Source: Streptomyces nanshensis (GTDB lineage Bacteria; Actinomycetota; Actinomycetes; Streptomycetales; Streptomycetaceae). From it: a stretch of DNA of 35,865 nucleotides. The notes under the pieces are model-generated. The model worked only from the letters and a program-made list of their open reading frames with translations, did no database searches and had not been told where the DNA came from. The translations under genes were made by a program, and so were the position numbers. The stretch lies in assembly GCF_001751255.1 (NCBI RefSeq), contig NZ_LJGW01000348.1:1-35865 (forward strand), given 5' to 3'. Of this stretch, positions 24,097 through 32,873 are shown in pieces (within the stretch, counting starts at the first letter, position 1; each line of letters starts with the position of its first letter).

Positions 24097-24855
24097 TCAG
24101 TCGATGGTGTGGGTGACGCGCTCGTCCTCACTGCGTTTGCCGAGGGCGGAGGCGTCCAGCGCCGCGGAGTTGCGGCACAGCACGACCGAGCCGCCGACCG
24201 CCAGCGGGGCCAGCAGCCCGGCGCTCAGCCCGTCCCAGGTGTCGTACGGACGGCGCGAGAGCACCCGCGCACCGCGCTCCAGGCCCATCGCCTCCGCGTC
24301 CGCCAGCGCGCGCCCGACCGCCGCGTCTCCCGTGAGGGTCTCCTGCTCGCCGGGCGGCAGAAGGAAGGGGTCCTCCGGGCCGACGGGTGCGTACGGCACG
24401 AACCGGTCGCCCTGGCCCGGCACTTCGGCCGCGTAGTCGAGGAAGCCCTCGGGGCGTTCCCGGAAGCGCGCGCCCAGCGGCAGCAGGCTCAGCGCGATGC
24501 GCTCGCCCCCGCAAGAGCGCGCCGCCGCAAGGGAGTCGGGACCGCTGACGACGAGCGCGGCGCCCGCCGGGTCGCCGTGCACGTCGGCGACGACGCCGGC
24601 GGCGGAACAGGCCAGCAGCCACACGGCCGTCTGCCAGTGCGCGGGCAGCAGCAGGGCGAGGCGGTCGCCGGGCTCGGCGGCCAGCTCGTCCTGGAGCAGA
24701 TTCGCGGTCTTCCACGTCCAGTTGGCGAGGGTGGCCGCGGACAGCTCGACGCGTTCGCCGGTGGCGTCGTCGTAGAACGTCACCAGGGGACGCGAGGGGT
24801 CCTGGTCGAGAGCGGAACGCAGCAGGTCGGCGGGGGTGCGTGGGGGAGTGCTCAC
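24097..24855 (-). CDS. TIGR03089 family protein (AMP-binding enzyme-like, truncated)
   Basis: A 252-residue actinobacterial protein that resembles only the N-terminal part of AMP-forming ligases: TPADLLRSALDQDPSRPLVTFYDD, then NWTWKTANLL and GDRLALLLPAHWQTAVWLLACSAAGVVADV. The usual ATP-binding P-loop and C-terminal domain of such ligases are absent, so it is probably not a normal acyl-activating enzyme. Its function is unknown; in actinobacteria it is regularly found next to LCP genes, as here. Start GTG 24855 fits both the family start and a TACGCT box 6 nt upstream; longer reading of the same frame is Arg/Pro-rich and not family-like. It diverges from the amidase gene. Confidence 0.88.
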   Translation of the reverse strand: MSTPPRTPADLLRSALDQDPSRPLVTFYDDATGERVELSAATLANWTWKTANLLQDELAAEPGDRLALLLPAHWQTAVWLLACSAAGVVADVHGDPAGAALVVSGPDSLAAARSCGGERIALSLLPLGARFRERPEGFLDYAAEVPGQGDRFVPYAPVGPEDPFLLPPGEQETLTGDAAVGRALADAEAMGLERGARVLSRRPYDTWDGLSAGLLAPLAVGGSVVLCRNSAALDASALGKRSEDERVTHTID

Positions 24856-24861
24856 CCGGCA

Positions 24862-24867
24862 AGCGTA
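24862..24867 (-). promoter_or_regulatory. Candidate -10 box for the TIGR03089 gene (leaderless)
   Basis: TACGCT, spacer TGCCGG (6 nt), then GTG. The same hexamer precedes purK and the DNA glycosylase. Confidence 0.5.
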
Positions 24868-25006
24868 CGCATCGGGCACGGGCCGCCGTGGCGTGGGGCC
24901 GCGGGGAGCGGAGCGCGGGAGCGCAGTGTGCGTGCGGCGGGGACGCGGCGCGAGCGGAGGCGCCGTACGGAGCAGCAACTCAGGCTTTTTGTCCGGATAG
25001 ACAGAT

Positions 25007-26620
25007 ATGAGTGCCTATGTGCACGATCGCGTCATGCGAGCACTACTAGTCACCTCGATCGGGATCGCGTGTGCGGGAGCCGTGCTGTTGCCGCTCGCGC
25101 CGACCGAGTCCGCCGAAGCCCTGCTGTCCGGCAAGTCCTCGACGTCGACCGGCGACGCCGCGCCGCCCGTCGCCCGCGGATCCGCGGGCGGGGAGCGCGC
25201 GGGCACGGGCACGGAGGCCCGTACGGACGCCGCGCGCGACGGCGGCGTCTCCGGCAGCACCCAGTCGCTGCCGCTGCGCGCCGGGGGAGGGGACAAGCGC
25301 TCGGGCGACAAGCTGCTCTCCGCGTGGGAGGACGACCCGTCAGGCGGAAGACGTGTGACCTCCCGGAAGGTGAAGCCCTTCTCGCTCGTGGGCGTGGTCT
25401 GGAAGGACGTCTCGGCCGTGCCCCCGGGACGGATGCAGGTGCAGACGCGGGCCTCCGGCAGCGGGAAGTGGTCCTCGTGGCGGACGTTGGAGACGCACGG
25501 CGACGGCCCGGAGTCGGACGGGCGCGGGCGTTCCGGCGAGAAGCCGCTCGGCGCGACCGCGCCGATGTGGACCGGCGACTCGACGGCCGTACGTGTGCGG
25601 CTGCTGCCCGCGGCCGGTGAGAAGGCCGGAGGCGCCGCGGACCGGAAGCGGGCGGCGGGCGAGGCCGGACTGCCCGAGGGAGCGCGTCTGGAGCTCGTCG
25701 ACCCCGGTGACTCGCCCGGTTCGGGCTCGGGTTCACGCTCCGGCGCGGACTCCGGATCCGGCTCCGGCTCCGGCTCGGGTGCCCGTGCCGGCGAGGGCGG
25801 CGGCGGTGGCGGCGGGGACAGCGGAAGCGGCAGCGAAGGGACCGCGTCAGGAGGTGACGGCGGCGCACGCAGTGACGGTCCGCGCGACGACGACCCCGGG
25901 CAGCGCCCCGGCGGCGTACTCCCCGAACTCTCCCGCAGCGCCACCCGCTCCACATACGGGGACGACGCCGCGGACGCCACCCCCTCCGATCAGGACCGCG
26001 CCGACGACAGCCGCATCGGTCCCCGCCCCCGCATCGTCACCCGCAAGGGCTGGGGCGCGGACGAGAACCTGCGCGAGCGGGAGTTCGCCTACAGCAAGTC
26101 CGTGAAGGCCGCCTTCGTCCACCACTCGGCCGAGACGAACGACTACGACTGCGCCGACGTCCCGGCGATCATCCGCGGCATCTACCGCTACCACGTGCAG
26201 AGCAGCCACTGGCGGGACATCGGCTACAACTTCCTCGTCGACAAGTGCGGCACGATCTACGAGGGCCGCGCCGGCGGAGTCGCCAAGCCGGTCATGGGCG
26301 CCCACACCCTCGGCTTCAACGCGGACACCACCGGCATCGCCGTCCTCGGGACGTACTCCAAGGCCGTGCCCTCGACCGCCGCCAGGGACGCCCTCGCCAA
26401 ACTGACGGCGTGGAAGCTCGGCGTCCACGGCGTCGACGCGAGCGGCAAGGCCACGCTGACCTCGGAGGGCGGCACCAAGTACCGCAAGGGCAGCAAGGCC
26501 ACGTTCAACGCGGTCGCCGGCCACCGGGACGGCTTCACCACGGAGTGCCCCGGCGAGAAGCTCTACGGCGCCCTTCCCGGAATCCGTACGGAGGCCGGGC
26601 GGTTGCAGGGCCGCCGCTGA
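25007..26620 (+). CDS. Secreted N-acetylmuramoyl-L-alanine amidase / PGRP-type protein
   Basis: A 537-residue exported protein with a C-terminal amidase_2/PGRP domain that would cleave the muramoyl-alanine bond of peptidoglycan. The signal peptide is near residues 8-38 (RVMRALLVTSIGIACAGAVLLPL). The middle is a long linker with Ser/Gly repeats and poly-Gly (about 230-290). The catalytic domain (about 343-530) shows KGWGADE, FVHHSAETNDYDC, HWRDIGYNFLVDKCGTIYEGR, GAHTLGFN and, late, AGHRDGFTTECPG, giving two zinc His and the Cys ligand typical of this fold. ATG 25034 (MRALLV) is an equally good start. Wall remodelling or muropeptide sensing fits the LCP neighbourhood. It ends before a strong terminator. 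Confidence 0.9.
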   Translation: MSAYVHDRVMRALLVTSIGIACAGAVLLPLAPTESAEALLSGKSSTSTGDAAPPVARGSAGGERAGTGTEARTDAARDGGVSGSTQSLPLRAGGGDKRSGDKLLSAWEDDPSGGRRVTSRKVKPFSLVGVVWKDVSAVPPGRMQVQTRASGSGKWSSWRTLETHGDGPESDGRGRSGEKPLGATAPMWTGDSTAVRVRLLPAAGEKAGGAADRKRAAGEAGLPEGARLELVDPGDSPGSGSGSRSGADSGSGSGSGSGARAGEGGGGGGGDSGSGSEGTASGGDGGARSDGPRDDDPGQRPGGVLPELSRSATRSTYGDDAADATPSDQDRADDSRIGPRPRIVTRKGWGADENLREREFAYSKSVKAAFVHHSAETNDYDCADVPAIIRGIYRYHVQSSHWRDIGYNFLVDKCGTIYEGRAGGVAKPVMGAHTLGFNADTTGIAVLGTYSKAVPSTAARDALAKLTAWKLGVHGVDASGKATLTSEGGTKYRKGSKATFNAVAGHRDGFTTECPGEKLYGALPGIRTEAGRLQGRR

Positions 26621-26684
26621 GACGGACGGTTCGCACGGGCCGTCGCCGAGGCGGCCGCGTGCCCGTGCCGCGCGGGTCCCCTTC

Positions 26685-26726
26685 CCCGTGCGGTACGGGC
26701 GCGCGGCGCGAGCCGTACCGCACGGG
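26685..26726 (+). terminator. Terminator after the amidase gene, 14-bp stem
   Basis: CCCGTGCGGTACGG (26685-26698) pairs perfectly with CCGTACCGCACGGG (26713-26726) over a 14-nt loop, 64 bp past the stop. Confidence 0.8.
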
Positions 26727-26771
26727 CGCGAGCAGCTTCCGGGCGCGCCCCGGAAGATCGCCGTCCCTGCA

Positions 26772-26777
26772 TAAACT
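26772..26777 (+). promoter_or_regulatory. Candidate -10 box for the nucleotidyltransferase gene
   Basis: TAAACT fits TAnnnT and gives a leader of about 60 nt before the GTG at 26844. The -35 is unclear. Confidence 0.35.
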
Positions 26778-26843
26778 GGCCGCCGCCGTCCCGGCCCCCG
26801 TCCGGCTCGGGCCCCCGCCGCCGTCAGGAAGCGAAGACACACG

Positions 26844-27926
26844 GTGACAGAAGCGATCCTCCTCGTCGGGGGCAAGGGCACCCGGCTGCGTCCGCTGACC
26901 GTGCACACACCGAAGCCGATGGTGCCGGCGGCCGGAGTCCCCTTCCTCGCCCACCAGTTGGCGAGAGCGCGGGCCGCCGGTGTCGACCACGTGGTGATGG
27001 CGACCTCGTATCTCGCGGAGGTCTTCGAGCCGTACTTCGGCGACGGTTCGCAGCTCGGACTGCACCTGGAGTACGTCACCGAGAAGGAGCCGCTCGGCAC
27101 CGGCGGCGCCATCCGCAACGTCGCCTCCCGGCTGCGTTCCGCGCCGTCCGACCCCGTCCTCATCTTCAACGGCGACATCCTCACCGGCCTCGACATCGGC
27201 GCACTCGTGGCCACCCACACCCGCAGCGGCGCCGACGTCTCCCTCCACCTCACCCGGGTCGAGGACCCGCGCGCGTACGGACTCGTGCCCACCGACGAGG
27301 ACGGCCGCGTCACCGCCTTCCTGGAGAAGCCGCAGACGCCCGAGGAGATCGTCACCGACCAGATCAACGCCGGCGCCTACGTCTTCGACCGCTCGGTCAT
27401 CGACACCATCCCCGCGGACCGTCCCGTCTCCGTCGAACGGGAGACCTTCCCCGGCCTGCTCGCCGAAGGGGCCCGCCTCCAGGGCATGGTCGACTCCACG
27501 TACTGGCTCGACCTGGGCACACCGCAGGCTTTCGTCCGCGGCTCCGCCGACCTCGTGCTCGGCCGGGCGCCCTCCCCGGCGCTGCCCGGCCGCTGCGGCG
27601 AACGGCTCGTGCTGGACACGGCGAGCGTCGCGCCCGACGCGAAGCTCACCGGCGGGACGGTCGTGGGCGCGGGGGCGACGATCGGCGCGGGTGCGCGGAT
27701 CGACGGTTCGACCGTGCTGGACGGTGCCCTCGTCGAACAGGGCGCGTACGTACGGGACTCGCTGATCGGCGCCGGTGCCCGCGTCGGCTCGGGCGCGGTC
27801 CTCGACGGTGCCGTGGTGGGCGACGGCGCGGTGATCGGCGAGCGCAACGAGCTGCGCGACGGCCTCCGCGTGTGGTGCGGGGCGCACATCCCGGCGGGGG
27901 CGGTGCGCTTCTCGTCCGACGAGTGA
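26844..27926 (+). CDS. NDP-sugar pyrophosphorylase, probable mannose-1-phosphate guanylyltransferase
   Basis: A 360-residue sugar-1-phosphate nucleotidyltransferase. The N-terminal GT-A-like domain has the signature GGKGTRLRPLT (9-19) with TPKPMVPAAG, the metal-binding FNGDILTG and the product-site FLEKPQTP and GAYVFD. The C-terminal quarter (about 255-345) is a left-handed beta helix of hexapeptide repeats (GATIGAGARIDGSTVLDGA and so on). Best match in memory is the actinobacterial GDP-mannose pyrophosphorylase found near whiB/whiB2; a glucose- or other sugar-specific enzyme cannot be excluded. GTG 26844 follows AGGAAG with rather long spacing. GDP-mannose would feed mannosylation and wall glycans. 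Confidence 0.88.
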   Translation: MTEAILLVGGKGTRLRPLTVHTPKPMVPAAGVPFLAHQLARARAAGVDHVVMATSYLAEVFEPYFGDGSQLGLHLEYVTEKEPLGTGGAIRNVASRLRSAPSDPVLIFNGDILTGLDIGALVATHTRSGADVSLHLTRVEDPRAYGLVPTDEDGRVTAFLEKPQTPEEIVTDQINAGAYVFDRSVIDTIPADRPVSVERETFPGLLAEGARLQGMVDSTYWLDLGTPQAFVRGSADLVLGRAPSPALPGRCGERLVLDTASVAPDAKLTGGTVVGAGATIGAGARIDGSTVLDGALVEQGAYVRDSLIGAGARVGSGAVLDGAVVGDGAVIGERNELRDGLRVWCGAHIPAGAVRFSSDE

Positions 27927-28039
27927 GTCCGACGAGCGGGCGGACCGTACGGCGGGACGTACGGGCGGGGCGCGGTTCGCCCGTCGGTCCTCAACTCCTG
28001 TGCCCACGGCCCGAGTCGGGCCTGGTTCCGCCCCTCCCC

Positions 28040-28065
28040 GTATGCGCCGGGCGCCGCGCGCATAC
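28040..28065. promoter_or_regulatory. Candidate operator overlapping the DNA glycosylase promoter
   Basis: GTATGCGC (28040-28047) and GCGCATAC (28058-28065) form perfect 8-bp arms with a 10-nt spacer. The right arm overlaps the -10 box at 28063-28068, a good position for a repressor. Confidence 0.45.
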
Positions 28066-28068
28066 GCT
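28063..28068 (+). promoter_or_regulatory. Candidate -10 box for the DNA glycosylase (leaderless)
   Basis: TACGCT, 7-nt spacer, then GTG 28076. No ribosome binding site is present. Confidence 0.5.
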
Positions 28069-28075
28069 GTCGGCC

Positions 28076-29056
28076 GTGTCCGCACAGCCCGCCGTCCGCA
28101 TCTGGAACGCCCCCGCGTCGTACGACCTGGGGGGCAGTCTGCGTGTGCTGCGGCGGGGTCCGTACGACCCCTGCTTCCGCGCCGAGGGCGGTGCGGTCTG
28201 GCGTGGGACGCGTACGCCCGCGGGCCCGGCGACGCTGCGGATCACGGCCGGAGGGCGCCTCGAACCGGCAGATCCGGCAGACCCCGCAGAGGCGTCGGGC
28301 TGTGCCGGTGGTTCCGCGGGCTCCGTTCCCGTACGCGCCGAAGCCTGGGGACCGGGCGGCGACTGGTGTCTCGAACGGCTGCCCTCGCTGCTCGGCGCGG
28401 ACGACGACCCGTCGGCCTTCGTCCCCCACCACCGCCTCACCCGCGAGGCCCACCGCCGCCACCCCGGGCTCCGACTGGCGCGCACCGGGCTGGTGATGGA
28501 GGCGCTGATCCCGTCGGTGCTGGAGCAGAAGGTGACGACCCACGAGGCGTACCGCGCGTGGCGGCTCCTCGTGCGCCGGTACGGCGAGCGTGCGCCCGGT
28601 CCGCACGACGACCTCTACGTCATGCCGGACGCCCGCGGTTGGTGCCGCGTTCCCTCGTGGGAGTGGCACCGTGCGGGCGTCGATGACAAGCGCTCCGCCA
28701 CGGTCGTCCGCGCCGCCCAGCGCGCCCCTCGTCTGGAGGAGGCCGCGTCGATGGAACTGGCCGCGGCCATGCGGCGGTTGCAGCTCATCCCGGGCATCGG
28801 CCCGTGGACGGCCGCCGAGACCCTGCAACGCAGCAACGGCGACCCCGACGCGCTGACGGTCGGCGACCTCCATCTCCCGCGCATCGTCGGCTACTCGCTC
28901 ACGGGCGCGCGCGACACCGACGACGCCGCGATGCTGGAACTGCTCGCTCCGTACGAGGGCCAGCGGCACCGCGCCGCCCGGCTGATCCTGCTCGCCGGAC
29001 GGGCACCGGCACGGCGCGAACCGCGCTTCCCCATCGGGAACATCGCCCGTCTGTGA
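28076..29056 (+). CDS. DNA-3-methyladenine glycosylase (AlkA-like, HhH-GPD)
   Basis: A 326-residue base-excision DNA glycosylase removing alkylated purines. The HhH motif LQLIPGIGPWTAAE is at 235-248 and the catalytic Asp is D264 in TVGDLHLPR, the AlkA-type arrangement. MEALIPSVLEQKVT (141-154) is the conserved helix before it. The first 100 residues form a divergent N-terminal domain with a Pro/Ala/Gly-rich insertion. There is no iron-sulfur cysteine cluster, which separates it from Nth/MutY. Start GTG 28076 fits a leaderless TACGCT promoter that is overlapped by a palindrome. It converges with fbiB, 29 bp apart. In mycobacteria a different DNA-modifying gene is said to sit at this place. 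Confidence 0.9.
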   Translation: MSAQPAVRIWNAPASYDLGGSLRVLRRGPYDPCFRAEGGAVWRGTRTPAGPATLRITAGGRLEPADPADPAEASGCAGGSAGSVPVRAEAWGPGGDWCLERLPSLLGADDDPSAFVPHHRLTREAHRRHPGLRLARTGLVMEALIPSVLEQKVTTHEAYRAWRLLVRRYGERAPGPHDDLYVMPDARGWCRVPSWEWHRAGVDDKRSATVVRAAQRAPRLEEAASMELAAAMRRLQLIPGIGPWTAAETLQRSNGDPDALTVGDLHLPRIVGYSLTGARDTDDAAMLELLAPYEGQRHRAARLILLAGRAPARREPRFPIGNIARL

Positions 29057-29073
29057 CGTCGCGTGGCGCGACG
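29057..29073. terminator. Compact hairpin between the DNA glycosylase and fbiB
   Basis: CGTCGCG (29057-29063), loop TGG, CGCGACG (29067-29073) in the 29-bp gap between convergent genes. Confidence 0.6.
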
Positions 29074-29085
29074 CGTTCCGTGCGC

Positions 29086-30534
29086 TCAGCGCACCTCGGT
29101 GAAGTCGCCGCCGTCCCGCGCAGGCCGCCGCTTCGGCGGCGCCGCGGCGTGGCCCACGGCGACGGCGCCCATCGGGTCCCAGTCGGCGGGCAGTTCGAGG
29201 ACGTCGCGTACGACGTCGCGGCAGAACATCGTCGACGAGACCCAGGCGGAGCCCAGTTGCTCACCGGCCAGCGCCACCAGGAAGTTCTGGATGCCCGCGC
29301 CGCACGCGACGACGAACATCTCCCGCTCCGCCGCGGAGCGCCGTGCGTCCGGGTAGTCGTGCGCGCCGTCCGCGACGAGACACGGCACCACGAGGTAGGG
29401 CGCCTCGCGCAGCACGTCGCCCCGGCGTACGCGCTTGGCGATGCTCTCCTCGCTCTTGCCGTCCGCCCGCAGATCCGCGATCCACTGCTCGCGCATCGCG
29501 TCGAGCAGCTTCCGCCGCGACTCGGGCGACTCCAGCAGGACGAAGCGCCACGGCGTCGTGTGATGCGGTGCGGGCGCCGTCACCGCCGCGTCGACGGCCC
29601 GGCGCACCGCGCCGCCGTCCACCGGCTCGGAGGTGAACTCCCGTACGGTGCGCCGCAGTTGGAGCGCCTCCCGTACGGCCTCGGAGGTGCCCAGCCGGAA
29701 CATGTCCTGCGCGGCGTCCCGCACCAGGGACCGCGCGGAGGCCGGCGGCTCCCCCGACTCCCGTACGTGCTGCGGCAGTCCGCGGACGACGGCCACGGGA
29801 AGGCCGTCCGCCTTGCCCTTCACCAGCTCGCCGGCGGCGGCCAGTTCGTCGCCGACGGCCGTGACCGTCACGCCCAGCGGATTGCCGAACGTGTCGAGGC
29901 CGCCGCGCAGATCCTCCAGGACGCGTACGCCCGCGGCGCCGATCGCGACGTCGGTCTGGCCCTCGCGCCACGGCCGTCCGAAGGTGTCGGTGACGACCAC
30001 GCCGACGTCGGCGCCCAGCGCGTCCCGTACGCCCTCGCGGATGCGCCGGGCCGAGGCGTCCGGGTCCTCGGGCAGCAACAGCACAGTGCCCTTGGGGGTG
30101 TTGGAGGCGTCCACGCCCGCCGCGGCCATGACGAAGCCGTGCCGGGACTCCACGATGCGCGCGGGCCCGCGGCGTGCGACGACCCGTACGGTCTCCGCGT
30201 CGATGGCCTCCTCGCGGTCGTCGGCGCGTACGACGCGGCCCTCGGCCTTGCTCACGATCTTCGAGGTGACGATGAGCACGTCGCCGTCGACGAGCCCGCC
30301 GGGAGCGTCCGCGCCGGCGGCCGTCTCCGCGTCCGTACCGTCCGAAGTCCCCGTCAGCGCACCGACGATGAGCTTCACCAGATCGTCGCCGGGCCGCACC
30401 TCGGGGATGCCGGGCAGCGCCCAGACCCGGTACGCGGGCAGGGGCCGCCGGGCGCCGTCGCCGGTGCTTCCCGTGCCGGAGCCGACGTCCGGTGCGCCGC
30501 CGGCGCCGTCTCTGCCGCTCGCCCCGACCGTCAT
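29086..30534 (-). CDS. fbiB: Coenzyme F420-0:L-glutamate ligase FbiB (ligase plus nitroreductase domain)
   Basis: A 482-residue bifunctional enzyme of F420 synthesis. The N-terminal half (about 35-250) is the gamma-glutamyl ligase: [46 protein letters not shown]. The C-terminal half (about 280-482) is an FMN-binding nitroreductase-like domain: [20 protein letters not shown] and [11 protein letters not shown]. In mycobacteria this domain reduces dehydro-F420-0 and the ligase adds glutamates. The ATG overlaps the fbiA stop as ATGA, so the two are translationally coupled; this also excludes the longer upstream reading. A Gly/Thr/Ser-rich N-terminal extension (1-32) and a short linker with repeated Thr/Asp/Ala (about 65-80) are unusual but modest. 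Confidence 0.95.
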   Translation of the reverse strand: MTVGASGRDGAGGAPDVGSGTGSTGDGARRPLPAYRVWALPGIPEVRPGDDLVKLIVGALTGTSDGTDAETAAGADAPGGLVDGDVLIVTSKIVSKAEGRVVRADDREEAIDAETVRVVARRGPARIVESRHGFVMAAAGVDASNTPKGTVLLLPEDPDASARRIREGVRDALGADVGVVVTDTFGRPWREGQTDVAIGAAGVRVLEDLRGGLDTFGNPLGVTVTAVGDELAAAGELVKGKADGLPVAVVRGLPQHVRESGEPPASARSLVRDAAQDMFRLGTSEAVREALQLRRTVREFTSEPVDGGAVRRAVDAAVTAPAPHHTTPWRFVLLESPESRRKLLDAMREQWIADLRADGKSEESIAKRVRRGDVLREAPYLVVPCLVADGAHDYPDARRSAAEREMFVVACGAGIQNFLVALAGEQLGSAWVSSTMFCRDVVRDVLELPADWDPMGAVAVGHAAAPPKRRPARDGGDFTEVR

Positions 30535-31523
30535 GCGTTCACCTCTTCCGCCAGCGTGAGCGCCTCCCGCGCCATGGCGGCCGTCGCCTCGGTGCCGGTC
30601 ATCATCAACGGCACGGCGCGGCACCGGATTCCGGCGTCCTCGACGGACTGCACCGAGCCCGCGTCCACCGTGTCGACGAGCCAGCCGTCGAGCAGCCCGC
30701 TGCCGTAGTGCTGTGCGACGGCGGCCGCGGTGGACTCGACGCCCACCGCCGCGAGGACCTTGTCCGCCATGCCGTGCACCGGTGCGTCCCCGACGATCGG
30801 CGACAGCCCGACCACCGGCACTCCGGCCTCCGCGATGCCCTCACGGATCCCCGGCACGGCGAGGATCGTCCCCACGCTGACCACCGGGTTGGAGGGCGGG
30901 AAGAGGATCACGTCCGCCTCGGCGATCGCGTCGAGCACACCCGGCGCGGGCTTCGCGCTCTCGGCGCCCACCGGTACGACGGCGTGCGCGGCGACGGAGG
31001 CCCGCAGCCGCACCCAGTACTCCTGGAAGTGGACGGCCTTGCGGCTCTCGCCGCCGTCGTTCTGCGGTCCGTCCGCCAAGTCGGCGGTGTCGATGAGCAC
31101 ATGGGTCTCGACGCGGTCGTCCGTCATCGGCAGCAGCCGCACCCCGGGCTGCCAGCGCGCGCACAGCGCCTCGGTGACGGCGCTGAGCGGATATCCGGCG
31201 CCCATCATCTGCGTACGGACGATGTGGGTCGCGAAGTCCCGGTCGCCGAGCCCGAACCACTCGGGGCCCACGCCGTAGGCGGCCAGCTCCTCCTTCACCG
31301 CGAAGGTCTCGCCGGCCCGGCCCCAGCCCTGTTCCTCGTGGATGCCGCCGCCGAGCGTGTACATCACGGTGTCGAGGTCGGGGCAGACCTTCAGCCCGAA
31401 GAGATGGATGTCGTCACCGGTGTTGCCGACGACGGTGATCTCCGCGTCGGGCGCCGCCTCCTTCAGTCCACGGAGAAAGCGCGCGCCACCGATGCCCCCG
31501 GCCAGAACCACAATCCGCTCCAT
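30531..31523 (-). CDS. fbiA: 2-phospho-L-lactate (phosphoenolpyruvyl) transferase FbiA
   Basis: A 330-residue CofD/FbiA transferase that joins the activated phospho-C3 unit to the deazaflavin Fo, giving dehydro-F420-0 in actinobacteria. Family landmarks are [16 protein letters not shown] (5-20), [26 protein letters not shown] (about 31-56) and [18 protein letters not shown]. The ATG at 31523 starts directly at the conserved [10 protein letters not shown]; an imperfect CACACT box lies 7 nt upstream. It is followed by fbiB with a 4-nt overlap and preceded, 86 bp away on the same strand, by a cysteine dioxygenase. F420 serves redox enzymes, including those for secondary metabolites. Confidence 0.95.
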   Translation of the reverse strand: MERIVVLAGGIGGARFLRGLKEAAPDAEITVVGNTGDDIHLFGLKVCPDLDTVMYTLGGGIHEEQGWGRAGETFAVKEELAAYGVGPEWFGLGDRDFATHIVRTQMMGAGYPLSAVTEALCARWQPGVRLLPMTDDRVETHVLIDTADLADGPQNDGGESRKAVHFQEYWVRLRASVAAHAVVPVGAESAKPAPGVLDAIAEADVILFPPSNPVVSVGTILAVPGIREGIAEAGVPVVGLSPIVGDAPVHGMADKVLAAVGVESTAAAVAQHYGSGLLDGWLVDTVDAGSVQSVEDAGIRCRAVPLMMTGTEATAAMAREALTLAEEVNA

Positions 31524-31609
31524 GCGGACCAGTGTGTCAGCAGGGCTTCGCGGTCCGGCAGCGCGGTCGGCGCCGTACGGAGGTCACCGGGCCCTCGGGA
31601 CACGGCGGT

Positions 31610-32161
31610 TCAGTCGGCGGCGAGCTGCACGGTCCCGGCGGAGCACGCGGCGACGGGCTCGTGCATCGGCATCTCTGTCAGCCCCGGGAAATAGACGTGC
31701 AGACTGACGACGGGAACGAGGCTCTCGTTGACCACCTCGTGCACATATCCGGGCGCGAACGTACGCAGCGCCTCGGCCCGCAGCGCGCGGCGCGTCCCGC
31801 GCGCGTACTCGGTCAACTCGCCCTCCAGGACGGTGAAGACACCGGACGAGGGGCCGTGCCCGTGCCGTCCGCTGCCCTGTCCTGGCAGCCAGCTCAGCAG
31901 CCACACCTCGTAGCCGGGCCCGGTGCGCAGCCGGTGGTACCAGCGGCTCGCGGCGTCGTAGCGCACCAGCGGCGCCCAGCCTGCGCGGTCGGCGGCGATC
32001 GTACGGGCCAGCCCGGCGAAGCCCGCGACGGTGTCGGGATGGCGGGGCACGGCGGGCATGAGGTGGGGGAGGGCGAGCGGATCGCCCCCGATCTGGATGT
32101 CGCTCTGGACGTCGGCCTGGACGTCGCTCTGGATGGCGCTGTTCGCTGCGGGGCTGTTCAC
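31610..32161 (-). CDS. Cysteine dioxygenase (cupin)
   Basis: A 183-residue cupin enzyme that oxidises cysteine to cysteine sulfinate with Fe(II). The iron ligands are H100 and H102 in RHGHGPSSG and H141 in GYVHEVVNES; VLEGELTEY follows the first pair. W90-W92 and the RYDAASRWYHRL stretch fit bacterial cysteine dioxygenases. GTG 32161 was chosen as the start just before the conserved part; an ATG at 32269 would add 36 Arg/Pro-rich residues. Residues about 9-24 are a four-residue repeat (SAIQ, SDVQ, ADVQ, SDIQ) encoded by 12-bp DNA repeats. It lies upstream of fbiA on the same strand and may be co-transcribed. Confidence 0.85.
   Translation of the reverse strand: MNSPAANSAIQSDVQADVQSDIQIGGDPLALPHLMPAVPRHPDTVAGFAGLARTIAADRAGWAPLVRYDAASRWYHRLRTGPGYEVWLLSWLPGQGSGRHGHGPSSGVFTVLEGELTEYARGTRRALRAEALRTFAPGYVHEVVNESLVPVVSLHVYFPGLTEMPMHEPVAACSAGTVQLAAD
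32093..32140. repeat. 12-bp tandem repeat, four units, inside the cysteine dioxygenase gene
   Basis: Units CTGGATGTCGCT, CTGGACGTCGGC, CTGGACGTCGCT and CTGGATGGCGCT in direct succession. They keep the frame and encode a four-residue repeat near the N-terminus. Confidence 0.8.
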
Positions 32162-32674
32162 GTCGGGATGGTCTTTCGCGCTGGGGCGCCCGGTGCGTTG
32201 CCGGACGGAAGGCGGACGACGGACGACGGGCGGAGAGCCGTCGGGGATGCGGTGGCCGCGGCGGGCCACTTGGCTGGAGCGGGGCCGGAGCGGGGCCGGA
32301 CCGGGTGCGCGGACCGGGCAGGGGATCTGCCGGGCGGCGCCGTGCGGTCGGCCGGTCAGTCGCTCAACAGCAGCGGCGGCGTCGACAGGAAGTGAGACAG
32401 GAACAGCGGCAGTGACCCGTGGCGACGCGAGCAGCGCGAAGGGGCCGCGCGGCGGCGGCCGTGAAGAGCTCGGGAGTCACTGGCATGCGGCCAAGGAGAC
32501 CGAGAGAGGGCTGCCGCTGTCAACTCAGGCGTCGCGTCGGAGCCCGGTTGTTCATCACATCCGGTTGCCGTCCCTGGCGAAAGGTTTGTGCGTCATGGGG
32601 AGCGGACACCTGGCGCAACACTCGCGCACATGAACGTCGTTGTGCATCTGTGACCAAGCCGTGATCGCGGCTGT

Positions 32675-32724
32675 GCGGCCCGTCCGCGGCCCGTCCGCGG
32701 CCCGTCTGCGGTCCGTCCGCGGTC
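32675..32724. repeat. 11-bp direct repeats, four units plus a partial fifth
   Basis: GCGGCCCGTCC at 32675 and 32686, GCGGCCCGTCT at 32697, GCGGTCCGTCC at 32708 and GCGGTC at 32719. The 11-bp period is close to one helical turn, so all copies face the same side of the DNA. Confidence 0.75.
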
Positions 32725-32832
32725 ACTGCCTCCGGCGTCCCACGGGAAAACCGGACGACTGGGTTCCGAGCAGTGATCGGCGGTCCGTATGGGCAGGTTC
32801 GTGGTGATATGAACACTTACCGTCTTCGCTTG

Positions 32833-32847
32833 GTTCCGCAGAGTGAA
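32833..32847. promoter_or_regulatory. BldD-box-like palindrome upstream of whiB
   Basis: The 15-bp site gttccgcagagtgaa matches the published pattern NTNACNC(A/T)GNGTNAN at all fixed positions but one (C for the first A), as I recall that pattern. whiB is a reported BldD target in other streptomycetes. It lies 27 bp upstream of the -35. Confidence 0.45.
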
Positions 32848-32873
32848 TAACGGACTCAATAGCAGATCTCGGC

